Shown here piece after piece: positions 23,809-32,071 of a DNA stretch of 35,570 bases; position 1 is the first letter of the stretch, and every line of letters starts with the position of its first letter. The stretch spans positions 1 through 35,570 of the forward strand of contig JAGWBN010000043.1 in the NCBI GenBank assembly GCA_021295875.1, written 5' to 3'. Position numbers and translations under genes: made by a program. Source of the DNA: Pseudomonadales bacterium. GTDB taxonomy: Bacteria; Pseudomonadota; Gammaproteobacteria; Pseudomonadales; Azotimanducaceae. The notes below the pieces were generated by a model. The model was given only the letters and a program-made list of their open reading frames with translations, did no database searches and was not told the origin of the DNA.

Positions 23809-25301
23809 GTTCGCTTGCCCAGCCGCCACCGGGCGGCGGCTCCGAGCCACCGGAGGAAACGCCAACCGGATCGCACATCGCGAACCCGCCGCAACTCCTC
23901 CAACACGCGGTGAATGTCGCTTCCATGGCGCGGCCAATGCCATGGCCTCTTGCCTCTGGCCCTTGGGGCGATCCGCAATCGCATGGTGGCGACGTCGCCG
24001 AAGGCATCGACCAATCGACCCGTCCGACGGGCACGATGCAGAGCCCAAGTGCGTTCAATCGTTGCGTAGTTGCTGCTCCCCCAACGGATGGTTACGGCGA
24101 CGCGGTCGGCGACTCTACGTTGGAGTTCATGAAACGCCCCGCCCGCCAATCCGGGGGCGGTCGCCAGCCGCACCTGAAAGGGCGATACCGGAAACTCATC
24201 GAGGGCCGCCTCGGTAGGGGCGACCAGCACCCGGGGGTCAGACCCGAACCGGGTGTTCACGAGCGAGACGACGCCTTCGTCGAGAACACGCCCTTCGCTC
24301 GGCTCAATCCGGATAGCGAGGTCACCTTCGGGATCAGCGAGCAGGGACTGGACCTGCTCCGCAACCTGGTGGGGTTGGTGGTCGCCCGCTTCCACGGTAA
24401 CGATGTGCCGAGGAACGGCGTATGTCCGTCCGGGAGAGAATGATCGAAACTCGGGAAGCGGTATGAGACTAGCCAACCTTTCTCGCTGGGCGGCAAGGGC
24501 TTCCTCCTTGGCTTGGCGGTTCTCGGCCCAACGACCTTGATGCCAAGCGAACGCCTCCGGCAGCGGCACCAGCAGGCCACCACGAACATACGCTCGATAG
24601 GCCATTTCCGTATCCTCGCCGCCGTACGAAGTGAACGACTCGTCCGTCCCGCCGATCACTTGGTAAAACTCCTTCCTGATCCCGAAGTTGCCTCCTTGTA
24701 CCATCCGAAAGAGATCGTCGTGCCGAGTCGTAAGGTCTTGCGTCCGGATCAGGTGCCGCCGGTTCCACGGTGGGTCAATCATGTCCGATTGGAACAGCGG
24801 GCCCAGCGGTCCCCGATGAGTCCGCACCGCTTCCGGACTCAAATGCCGTGCGTCGGTGTACGAGTGCATTCCCAGCGTCAATGCGTCCGAGACGAGGTGA
24901 TGCCATCTCGCATGGGCGCTCAGGTACCCCGCTTCGGGCATCATGTCGCAGTCTAGGAAAATCAGGATCTCATAGGATGCCGCCCTCGCTCCGGTGTTGC
25001 GCGCACGGGCGAGGCCGAATCCTCGGTCGTCCTGACGGACGACCGCAACCTCAAGGTCCGTCAACGGCGTGTCGAGTGGCGTCGAGGAACCATCGTCCAC
25101 CATGACGACCTCGAAGAGCTCCCTCGGATAGGTCTGGCGCTCAAGTGCGGCAAGAGTCAGTGCCAACACCGAGGGGGCTTCGTAATAGGGCACGACGACC
25201 GAGAGCGGAGCAGACGGCTTGAACTTCGACGCGCCCCGTGAGAGTGCCTCTCGCCAATCGTTGTAACGAACGACGTTTGGCGATGGACCGGTGGAATCCA
25301 T
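23805..25301 (-). CDS. GT2 family glycosyltransferase with galactosyltransferase-like domain
   Basis: The 498-residue protein has an N-terminal GT-A domain: LSVVVPYYEAPSVLALTLAA, VVMVDDGSS and the metal-binding FLDCDMMPEAG (DCD 117-119). GGTDESFTSYGGEDTEMAYRA (217-237) matches the C-terminal glyco_transf_7C pattern found in chondroitin-polymerase-like GT2 enzymes. The remaining 250 residues have no motif I recognise and may hold another acceptor-binding module. It follows the GT4 gene at 25383 after an 81-base gap that contains a small CTCCC/GGGAG stem, and overlaps the next gene by four bases. Confidence 0.8.
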   Translation of the reverse strand: MDSTGPSPNVVRYNDWREALSRGASKFKPSAPLSVVVPYYEAPSVLALTLAALERQTYPRELFEVVMVDDGSSTPLDTPLTDLEVAVVRQDDRGFGLARARNTGARAASYEILIFLDCDMMPEAGYLSAHARWHHLVSDALTLGMHSYTDARHLSPEAVRTHRGPLGPLFQSDMIDPPWNRRHLIRTQDLTTRHDDLFRMVQGGNFGIRKEFYQVIGGTDESFTSYGGEDTEMAYRAYVRGGLLVPLPEAFAWHQGRWAENRQAKEEALAAQRERLASLIPLPEFRSFSPGRTYAVPRHIVTVEAGDHQPHQVAEQVQSLLADPEGDLAIRIEPSEGRVLDEGVVSLVNTRFGSDPRVLVAPTEAALDEFPVSPFQVRLATAPGLAGGAFHELQRRVADRVAVTIRWGSSNYATIERTWALHRARRTGRLVDAFGDVATMRLRIAPRARGKRPWHWPRHGSDIHRVLEELRRVRDVRSGWRFLRWLGAAARWRLGKRT

Positions 25302-25382
25302 ACTAGTGCTAGCGCGACTCCCTTCGGGAGCCGTCCAAGAGCGATTCCAAGCGTTGTTCGAAATGCAACCTGCGTGTAAACA

Positions 25383-26525
25383 TCAGCGCCGCTCAAAGGC
25401 GACCTGGCGGCGCTTGCTCGCCATCGCCACAAGCGAGTCGGCATAGCGAGCCGGGGCATGTTCGGTCTCCACCAGTTCGTAGCTTCGCCGCCCCATGTCC
25501 ACCAACCCTTCCCGGCAAGCCAACATCCCATCCAAGCCATCCACCAGGTCGTCCAAGTCATCCGTACGAAACACGTAGCCGTTCTCGCCGGGTCGAATGT
25601 AGCACCTCGTCCCATTCGTATCGCTGCAGACCACGGGAAGCGAGTGTGCCATGGCCTCCAAGGGCGACACCGCCGCTGGCTCATCGCGACTGGCGAGCAC
25701 GAACACATCGTGCCTGGAGTAGTGGGATTGGACCTCGGCGAACGGCACGTTGAGTTCAATCGTCACTTGGTCATCCAACCCCAAGCGGTGACGGTACTGC
25801 CTGACCCTTGCCAACTCGCGACGGTGTCTACGAGTACTGCACTCACCGATGATCGTAGCACTGACTCGGTGGCGCTGCGAGAGCGCGGCGATCGCGTCGA
25901 GGAACAGGCAATGGTTCTTGCGCGGCTCGAACTTGCCCACCGCGAGAAGGTTCACGGTGCCCGAGACAAACCAACGTTTCGCGTCCGCCGATAGCTGTCC
26001 GGGGATGACGAACGGCACATAGCGAACCGGATCGTCGATGCTCGGATGTGAACCGGAGACACTGAAGACCGGCGTGAACCAGTTCGCGTCCGTCGCACGA
26101 CAAAGTAGCCGGACCAAGAACCGACTTGACGAGTCTGCCCCAAAGTGACGGGAGGATTGGCTGTAGAAGATCAAACGTGAGCCAGCCACCTTCGACGCAA
26201 ACACGGCCAAGAGTCCGAACATCGAACTCGGATTCCTGACGACCAGGACATCCGGGCGCCGGGCGCGAACTTCCAAGATGAAACGAACTACCGGCGGCAG
26301 TCCGCCAACATCGCTATATCCGATACCCGGTACCAGCGATGCCGCGCGACGGATCAGGTCGAAGAACCGAGAAGTTCCGAGCACGACTGGCTCGACGGCC
26401 TCGTACGTCTCACTCTTGCCGCGCCGCAGCACCAGGAAAGACACCTCGTGCCCCGCCGCCAGCAGTGAGCTCACCGGATAGTGCTGGTTGGTGTGGTATC
26501 TGGGTGCCGTGTAGAGGAAATGCAT
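25383..26525 (-). CDS. GT4 family glycosyltransferase
   Basis: About 380 residues. The N-terminus MHFLYTAPRYHTNQHYPVSSLLAAGHEVSFLVL fits a GT-B acceptor domain. The donor domain has NLLAVGKFEPRKNHCLFLDAI, VSATIIGECS and DEPAAVSPLEAMAHSLPVVCSD, a good EX7E-type motif. I chose the ATG at 26525 since it begins at the first beta strand; an upstream start at 26546 would add seven residues. The substrate is unknown. A 99-base gap separates it from the upstream TylF-like gene. Confidence 0.8.
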   Translation of the reverse strand: MHFLYTAPRYHTNQHYPVSSLLAAGHEVSFLVLRRGKSETYEAVEPVVLGTSRFFDLIRRAASLVPGIGYSDVGGLPPVVRFILEVRARRPDVLVVRNPSSMFGLLAVFASKVAGSRLIFYSQSSRHFGADSSSRFLVRLLCRATDANWFTPVFSVSGSHPSIDDPVRYVPFVIPGQLSADAKRWFVSGTVNLLAVGKFEPRKNHCLFLDAIAALSQRHRVSATIIGECSTRRHRRELARVRQYRHRLGLDDQVTIELNVPFAEVQSHYSRHDVFVLASRDEPAAVSPLEAMAHSLPVVCSDTNGTRCYIRPGENGYVFRTDDLDDLVDGLDGMLACREGLVDMGRRSYELVETEHAPARYADSLVAMASKRRQVAFERR

Positions 26526-26624
26526 CGAGACTTGAAATTGAGGCACTACCCTGGGCGCTTACGATTCAACGACTCTGTGGTGTCGACCAGGTCAACGACG
26601 ACCGACCAAAATAACCATCGCTGA

Positions 26625-27353
26625 TCAGACCTCGCGGCGTTTAACGACATAGTAGTAATCCGCCACATCCGATTTAACTGGACTCTCCTCATGTTCGCAG
26701 AAGAACTCATCCACCGCCCGTGTTGCGCCCGGCCAAACCGATTTGCCGTACTCGTCGAATGCCACGATCCCCCCCGGCGCCACATGTGGCCACAGTTCCC
26801 GAAGCGCCGTCTTGTAGGACTCGTAGAAGTCGACGTCCAAGTGCAGCAACGCGATTGGAGCACTGTCATATGACGGCAGAGTGTCTTCGAAAAGGCCGGG
26901 TACGAAGGATACCTTCTCCGCAATGAACGACTCAGCAAGCCCGTTGTGTTTGAGCAAGTCGCCGACGTTGTCGACGGAGTGTCGCCACCAACCGGTCTTG
27001 TGGGCATTCTCTACGCCATCTGCCGCGGTTGGCGGGGGTATACCCTCGAATGTATCGAAGCCAATGATGTCTCTGGGCCTTGTCAAGTACTGACTGATAA
27101 TGGCGAAGGCAAAAATCGATCGTCCCGGACCGACGCCGCACTCAACAATGCAACCGTCTACGTCTTCTAGAACTCTCAACACGGACTCGAAGTGTAGAAA
27201 CCGACGAGTGAGTTTCTCATTCATCTCGTAGTACCACACGTCAGCTCGTTTCTCGGGGATCCTAGCGATCTCCAATCCAAATCTGTCTCTCGCGAGCAGT
27301 CGTAGTCCCGTCCGGAGTCTTCTCCCCATCAGCCTGAACAGCATTTCACTCAC
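26625..27353 (-). CDS. TylF/MycF-like sugar O-methyltransferase, copy 1
   Basis: A 242-residue member of the TylF (macrocin O-methyltransferase) family. Seen in the sequence are IVECGVGPGRSIFAFAI (SAM-binding motif), FDTFEGIPPP, HKTGWWRHSVDNV, LLHLDVDFYESYKTALRELW and PHVAPGGIVAFDEYG, the metal-dependent active site region. Enzymes of this family methylate sugar hydroxyls, so methylation of a glycan residue is expected. It is very similar along its length to the next gene upstream (27478-28218), a tandem duplicate. Local composition is more AT-rich than the housekeeping genes. GTG at 27353 has AAGG close upstream; ATG at 27344 is possible. Confidence 0.82.
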   Translation of the reverse strand: MSEMLFRLMGRRLRTGLRLLARDRFGLEIARIPEKRADVWYYEMNEKLTRRFLHFESVLRVLEDVDGCIVECGVGPGRSIFAFAIISQYLTRPRDIIGFDTFEGIPPPTAADGVENAHKTGWWRHSVDNVGDLLKHNGLAESFIAEKVSFVPGLFEDTLPSYDSAPIALLHLDVDFYESYKTALRELWPHVAPGGIVAFDEYGKSVWPGATRAVDEFFCEHEESPVKSDVADYYYVVKRREV

Positions 27354-27477
27354 TCAGCCTTACCCCCTCTTGAACTTCCACCATCGAACACAAATTGACT
27401 ACGTCACCAAGTCAGTGGCGGTGCGCAATTCTCCAATGTGACGATTGACCATATCGTTACGGACCATCGATTCGCTA

Positions 27478-28218
27478 TCATCCAACGCGACTTTTGACAA
27501 CATAGTACAGATCCACTACCTCCGACTTCACGGGTCTCTCGCTCCGATTTGCGAAGAACTCATCGACCGCTTTCGTTGCACCGGGAAATACCGGCTTACG
27601 GTACTCGTCAAACGCAACAATCCCTCCCGGGGCTACGTGAGGCCAGAGTTCCCGAAGCGCCGTCCTGTACGACTCGTAGAAGTCAATGTCCAAGTGCAGA
27701 AGGGCGATTGGAGCACCGTCGTACTCCCGCAATGTGTCCTCGAATAGGCCTCGGTGGAAGGAGATTCTCTCCTTGATGAACGACTGTGAGAGCCCATTGT
27801 ATTGCAGCAGCTGCAACACATCCTCCATAGGATGTCTCCACCAGCCGGTCTTGTGCGCATTGCCTTCGCCATCTTCAGCCGTTGGCGGCGGTATGCCTTC
27901 GAATGTGTCGAAACCAACGATCACCCTTGGCTTGGTCACATACTGGCTGATAATGGAGAATGCGAACAATGATCTCCCGGAACCTACGCCGCACTCGACG
28001 ATACGACCATCAATTGCTTCCACCTCCTTCAGGAGCATTTCGAAGTGCAGAAATCGACGAGCATTGTTCCTACTCATCTCATAGCTCCACATGGGAAACC
28101 GCTTCTCAGGAACAGGGATGATCTGCAATCCGAACCACTTCCTTACTATTCGCTGCACCCGTTGTCGGCCCTTTGTGCCTATGAGTTTCCGTAGCAATTC
28201 TCGTACTCCGTTCGTCAT
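27478..28218 (-). CDS. TylF/MycF-like sugar O-methyltransferase, copy 2
   Basis: This 246-residue paralogue of the preceding entry shares the same blocks: IVECGVGSGRSLFAFSI, FDTFEGIPPPTAEDG, NAHKTGWWRHPMEDV, LFEDTLREYDGAPIALLHL, DIDFYESYRTALRELWPHVA and GGIVAFDEY. The N-terminal 35 residues and the Lys/Arg pattern at the C-terminus have diverged most. The ATG at 28218 follows one base after the upstream stop codon; a GTG at 28233 would overlap that gene. The 124-base gap to copy 1 is AT-rich. Two similar enzymes side by side suggest methylation of two positions or two sugars. Confidence 0.82.
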   Translation of the reverse strand: MTNGVRELLRKLIGTKGRQRVQRIVRKWFGLQIIPVPEKRFPMWSYEMSRNNARRFLHFEMLLKEVEAIDGRIVECGVGSGRSLFAFSIISQYVTKPRVIVGFDTFEGIPPPTAEDGEGNAHKTGWWRHPMEDVLQLLQYNGLSQSFIKERISFHRGLFEDTLREYDGAPIALLHLDIDFYESYRTALRELWPHVAPGGIVAFDEYRKPVFPGATKAVDEFFANRSERPVKSEVVDLYYVVKSRVG

Positions 28219-28219
28219 T

Positions 28220-29122
28220 CTAGTTCGCGCCACCTTTGATTCGACCTCGCGAGAGAATCACAGTGCAGTAGTCTTCGCCCTGATAGGTGCCGCGCCTCGG
28301 CATTGCAACTGCCTCCATGGACCAACACCCATCGCCAGACTCCATGAACTCGTCCACGGCTCTCTTGACACCGCAAAACCGCTGCTTGACCAACCGATAC
28401 TCTGTCGCCTGCCCCAGTTTAGGGGCGAAGGCCCAAAGTCGTTTCGAGACCCACCCAGTTGCCTGTCCAATCAGCCAGGCGAGAAGGTTCAGGGCCCGTG
28501 ACCGAATCCGACCTACAACTTCGCCGAGATGGTAGTCATCCAATAGGATGACACCCGTCTCCACCATTAGTCCATCCAGCAACGCCAGCTCTTGCCGCAC
28601 GTCCTCGTAGCTGTGACTCCCATCGAGGAACGCGACTCCGATGGGTCCGTGTTTCCAGCTGCTTAGCAACTCCACGGATCTGCCCTTCGCCACAACCACC
28701 GCCGAGGAGCCATCCCGATACCAACGGTCCCATATTTCCCTACGTGAGATCGATAGGCCGACGAGTGGATCGTCCTGACTGTGCTTCTCGATATGCCAGT
28801 TGACGCTTTCGGAATGTCCGACAGTGTCTACGGTGTAGACCGTGCCGATTACCTTTGCATCCTGCATGGCTCGCGCCATGACGAGTGCCGAGAATCCACG
28901 TGCTGTGCCGACATCGAGCGTGATCGCATTGGGTTGGGCCGGCAAGACGGCAAGTGCGAGCTTGTAAAGCAACTTCCCGTGCTCTCCACCGTCACCTCCC
29001 CTCAACACTGTCACGGCACGCCGGTACCAGTCATCCGACAATTCGGCAGTATCGATCCGAGCCAGCCTGTCCTCCAAGCCCACCACGGCAGCATCCTTGG
29101 GAAGTACCAACTTCGCGACCAT
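28220..29122 (-). CDS. Class I SAM-dependent methyltransferase (Methyltransf_24-like)
   Basis: The 300-residue product has TLDVGTARGFSALVMARAM (SAM-binding), TVYTVDTVGHSE, VAFLDGSHSYEDVRQELALLDGLM and GVILLDDYH, the layout of Methyltransf_24 enzymes found in polysaccharide and antibiotic clusters. The last 110 residues contain a basic amphipathic segment and VKRAVDEFMESGDG. A glycan substrate is inferred from the neighbours only. Start ATG lies two bases after the stop of the GT4 gene, and its stop is one base from the next start, so it is clearly part of one operon. Confidence 0.78.
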   Translation of the reverse strand: MVAKLVLPKDAAVVGLEDRLARIDTAELSDDWYRRAVTVLRGGDGGEHGKLLYKLALAVLPAQPNAITLDVGTARGFSALVMARAMQDAKVIGTVYTVDTVGHSESVNWHIEKHSQDDPLVGLSISRREIWDRWYRDGSSAVVVAKGRSVELLSSWKHGPIGVAFLDGSHSYEDVRQELALLDGLMVETGVILLDDYHLGEVVGRIRSRALNLLAWLIGQATGWVSKRLWAFAPKLGQATEYRLVKQRFCGVKRAVDEFMESGDGCWSMEAVAMPRRGTYQGEDYCTVILSRGRIKGGAN

Positions 29123-29124
29123 GA

Positions 29125-30315
29125 TCAGGTTCGCCTCCGCTCCAGCACCCGCCGATAGAGTTCTATGTGGTGATTGACGACAGCAGAAATCGAAAAGCGC
29201 TCAACGGTTTCCAATGCACACTCGACCAAGCGAGCGCGCAGGCTTGGTGTCGTATACAAGCGGACGAGCGCGGATGCGATCTGAGCTGGTTCCGAGGGGG
29301 CAATCAATAGGCCATTGCGGTCGTGTTCAACGAAGTCCGGTATGCCCCCTACCTTGGCGGCCACGACGGCCACACCGAATTTCATCGCCTCGAGAGCAAC
29401 GATGCCAAACGCCTCGAAATGGGACGGGAGACAGTACACATCGCTCGCGCCGAAGTATGCTCGCTTCCTCGCTCCAGTCAGTTCGCCGCTAAACACGATG
29501 CGGTCGGCAAGGCCTTTCCCCTCGACCAGTTCCATGACAGGCTGAGCCAAAGGTCCAGTACAAGCCAAGATCAGCTTCGACGAGCCGAGTTCGTCTCGAA
29601 CCTGGGACATGGCTTCGACCAAGCCGTGAAGGTTCTTGAGCGACCTGCCACTGGACAAACAAAGGATGTACAAACCCCCGTTGGCCAACGGAGGGAGGTC
29701 GACGCTTGAATCGGTTCGCTCCTGTTCTTCGAAGTCATAGTCTCCCGACAGCGGTACGCCATTGTGAATGACTTGAACCGCGCCTTTCGGCGTCCCGGCT
29801 GCGACCGCAAAATCAACCATGTATTGGCTGACCACGACATGCGCCGACAGACGCCGTGTTACGTACCGCGCAAGCATCCTACCTTTGGGACTCCGTAGCG
29901 AGCCATAGTCCAAGCTCGGAATCGACGCCAAATCCTGCCCATGGGACGTCACCACGAGTTTGAACCTGACTCCAGACAAACGGCCTGCCATCAGTACGCA
30001 CAGACCATCCGGCACCAGTGAGTGGCAATGAACAACCTGGGGCCTGACCTGTCTCAGGAGGTGCCCAACTCTCAACGCTAGTCTCGGCAGTTGGCCCTTC
30101 CCAAAGCGGGCAACCCCTAGGTTGTGCACGCGTATGTTTCGAAACCGAACATGCTCGTCGGCACCGTCATTCGGATAGCCGAAGTGCACTTCCAATGCCA
30201 AGTCCTGACCGAGCCGGCGGTCAAGATTGTCGAGAAGCCACTTGAGAAAGTACTGGACGCCTCCAACCACTGGCAGAAAAGTCGTCGAAATGATCAGCAC
30301 ACGAGATGGACACAC
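29125..30315 (-). CDS. GT4 family glycosyltransferase
   Basis: A 396-residue GT4 enzyme with VLIISTTFLPVVGGVQYFLKWLLDNL at the N-terminus, VVHCHSLVPDGL and VVTSHGQDLAS in the first domain, VIHNGVPL at the hinge, and LYILCLSSGRSLKNLHGLVEAM plus SHFEAFGIVALEAMKFGVAVVA (EX7E) in the second. A GTG start is used; 15 bases separate it from the upstream GT4 gene. The sugar donor cannot be told from sequence. Confidence 0.83.
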   Translation of the reverse strand: MCPSRVLIISTTFLPVVGGVQYFLKWLLDNLDRRLGQDLALEVHFGYPNDGADEHVRFRNIRVHNLGVARFGKGQLPRLALRVGHLLRQVRPQVVHCHSLVPDGLCVLMAGRLSGVRFKLVVTSHGQDLASIPSLDYGSLRSPKGRMLARYVTRRLSAHVVVSQYMVDFAVAAGTPKGAVQVIHNGVPLSGDYDFEEQERTDSSVDLPPLANGGLYILCLSSGRSLKNLHGLVEAMSQVRDELGSSKLILACTGPLAQPVMELVEGKGLADRIVFSGELTGARKRAYFGASDVYCLPSHFEAFGIVALEAMKFGVAVVAAKVGGIPDFVEHDRNGLLIAPSEPAQIASALVRLYTTPSLRARLVECALETVERFSISAVVNHHIELYRRVLERRRT

Positions 30316-30330
30316 GGGCGGACCCTCACC

Positions 30331-31326
30331 TCAACATCGGTGATCAACGGCGTCTTGAAACGCGGCAACGTACTCTCTAGCCGCCCGACCAACGAGGAAC
30401 CGATGGCGGTTCCTACGAACGCGGTCCGTCAACACACGATAGTCTCCGGACAGCGACGTAACAGTCTCCTGCAAGTCGTCCGCGAAGGGCACACCGCACT
30501 CCCCCACAAGTTCAGCATTCCCACCCGAATCCCGATAAACGACCGGCAACCCACATGCCATGGCCTCGACGATGGTATTGGAACAGGGTTCGTTCCAAGC
30601 CGCATGAACGAGTGCATGCGCGGTCCGCATCAATTCCGCGAGCTCATGCGATCTCAACACTCCCGCCAGCTCCACCCTCTCCGGGTCTACTTCCGGACAC
30701 CAGTTGCCTGCGAATACGACTTGCGTACGGGGTACCTTCGACAGCGACGCCAAAGTGGCGAAGCCCTTGCGTCGATTCGGCGACCAGGACGCCGCCACGA
30801 GACGCAAGACTCGCTCGGTACTCGGCGCGTTACGAGCCGGAAAAAAAATATCTGGATCAACACCGTTGTTAACAACGCTCGACCTCTTTGACGGATCGCC
30901 ACCATTTTCCAGAAAGCTCGTACGACAGAACTGACTCTGGAAGATCGTGTGGTCCACAAGTCGGTTCACCGCTGGTTGAACGTCGTCTGCGGCCGTGCGA
31001 TGCCCACGGGTGAGTTCGGGTACGCCATCGACACGATGAACAAGAACGGGACCCCCGCGTGACAGCGTCTTGAAATAGGAAAGGGGCAGCACACGCCCCA
31101 CCAAACTCATCCTGCCGGAATGACGCAGCTCGGCCACCTGGCGAACGCGAAGGCGTCGACCCGAGGCGTAGTTGAATCCATTCAACAGCACGACTTCGGT
31201 GGCGGTGGTCGGCCTGGTCGAAACGTCGTGTCCCATGCGAGCAAGCTCGGCAATGAGGGCCTTCAGGAACTGGTTGCCGCCCCCGGTAGGTACATCGACC
31301 GTGTCGAACAAGATGCAGATATTCAT
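30331..31326 (-). CDS. GT4 family glycosyltransferase
   Basis: A 331-residue GT-B enzyme starting MNICILFDTVDVPTGGGNQFLKALI. Further landmarks are VLVHRVDGVPEL, VVNNGVDPDIFFP, LVAASWSPNRRKGFATLASL and WNEPCSNTIVEAMACGLPVVYRD with the EX7E pattern. It is shorter than usual GT4 enzymes (about 370-400) mainly through a small first domain. A run of nine A (plus strand, 30841 region; T on the coding strand) encodes the Phe-Phe of DIFFP and is a place where replication or sequencing slippage could occur. Confidence 0.8.
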   Translation of the reverse strand: MNICILFDTVDVPTGGGNQFLKALIAELARMGHDVSTRPTTATEVVLLNGFNYASGRRLRVRQVAELRHSGRMSLVGRVLPLSYFKTLSRGGPVLVHRVDGVPELTRGHRTAADDVQPAVNRLVDHTIFQSQFCRTSFLENGGDPSKRSSVVNNGVDPDIFFPARNAPSTERVLRLVAASWSPNRRKGFATLASLSKVPRTQVVFAGNWCPEVDPERVELAGVLRSHELAELMRTAHALVHAAWNEPCSNTIVEAMACGLPVVYRDSGGNAELVGECGVPFADDLQETVTSLSGDYRVLTDRVRRNRHRFLVGRAAREYVAAFQDAVDHRC

Positions 31327-31347
31327 TACAACAGTCCGGCGAAATGT

Positions 31348-32064
31348 CTACCCGTATCGGTCTTGCATGGCACTTACTCTCGCCGTGAACCATATGCCGG
31401 ACGGACTGGGGTCAGGCGTCGGCGATCTCTCGCCGACAAGACGCTTTAGGCCGACATGCAGCGGGTAGCCAACCAGAGCCAAGCACAAGCACAAGATCCT
31501 CAACACTCGTCCGACAAACCATCCGCGTATGTGTGGCCGCAGCAGATCGAAGGAGGAGAGAAAGACATTGCCACAACACTCGATGCAGATGGGCTCCAAT
31601 CCCGACTCCAATAGGAGCTTTTCCAACGAACTTGAAGTGTATCTAAAGTAATCATTCGGCGCACCGTGGACCCCGATAGTGAACGGTACCCAGCCGTACA
31701 GTTCGCCAGCCGGTTTCATTACGCGACAGATCTCCGCAAGCGCGGCGCGGTGATCAAATATGTGCTCCAAGACGTTGAAACAAATCACAGAATCCATACT
31801 GTCTCGATCCAACGGCATGTTGGTGGCGGAAGCAACCACGTCGACCTTCGGCCCCGGCTCGATGTCCATTGTCACGACACGCACGAGGTCTGAGTGAGCA
31901 TATTGGAGATAGGTCTGTCTACGTCCTCCCCCGATGTCGAGTACAAGCCCACGAGCCTCGAGGTCGTCCTTGACCTTCAAGTGCATCAGGGCTCGACCAA
32001 CGCTAGTCCCTGAGTAGACTTGGCGGAACATGGACGGCCATGCCGAAAGTGGCGGAGAGTTCAC
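31348..32064 (-). CDS. Class I SAM-dependent methyltransferase (Methyltransf_11-like)
   Basis: About 238 residues. The methyltransferase signature is VLDIGGGRRQTYLQY, then VVTMDIEPGPKVDVVASATNMPL and DSVICFNVLEHIFDHRAALAEICRVMKPAGELYGWVPF, a standard type 11 order of motifs I to IV. The C-terminal part has a hydrophobic stretch (VGRVLRILCLCLALVGYPLHVGL) that may touch the membrane. I chose the GTG at 32064, just after the flippase stop; ATG at 32031 (MFRQVYSG) is the other candidate and is closer to the conserved core. The frame stays open further upstream inside the flippase gene and is not real there. Confidence 0.75.
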   Translation of the reverse strand: MNSPPLSAWPSMFRQVYSGTSVGRALMHLKVKDDLEARGLVLDIGGGRRQTYLQYAHSDLVRVVTMDIEPGPKVDVVASATNMPLDRDSMDSVICFNVLEHIFDHRAALAEICRVMKPAGELYGWVPFTIGVHGAPNDYFRYTSSSLEKLLLESGLEPICIECCGNVFLSSFDLLRPHIRGWFVGRVLRILCLCLALVGYPLHVGLKRLVGERSPTPDPSPSGIWFTARVSAMQDRYG

Positions 32065-32071
32065 GGCACCG

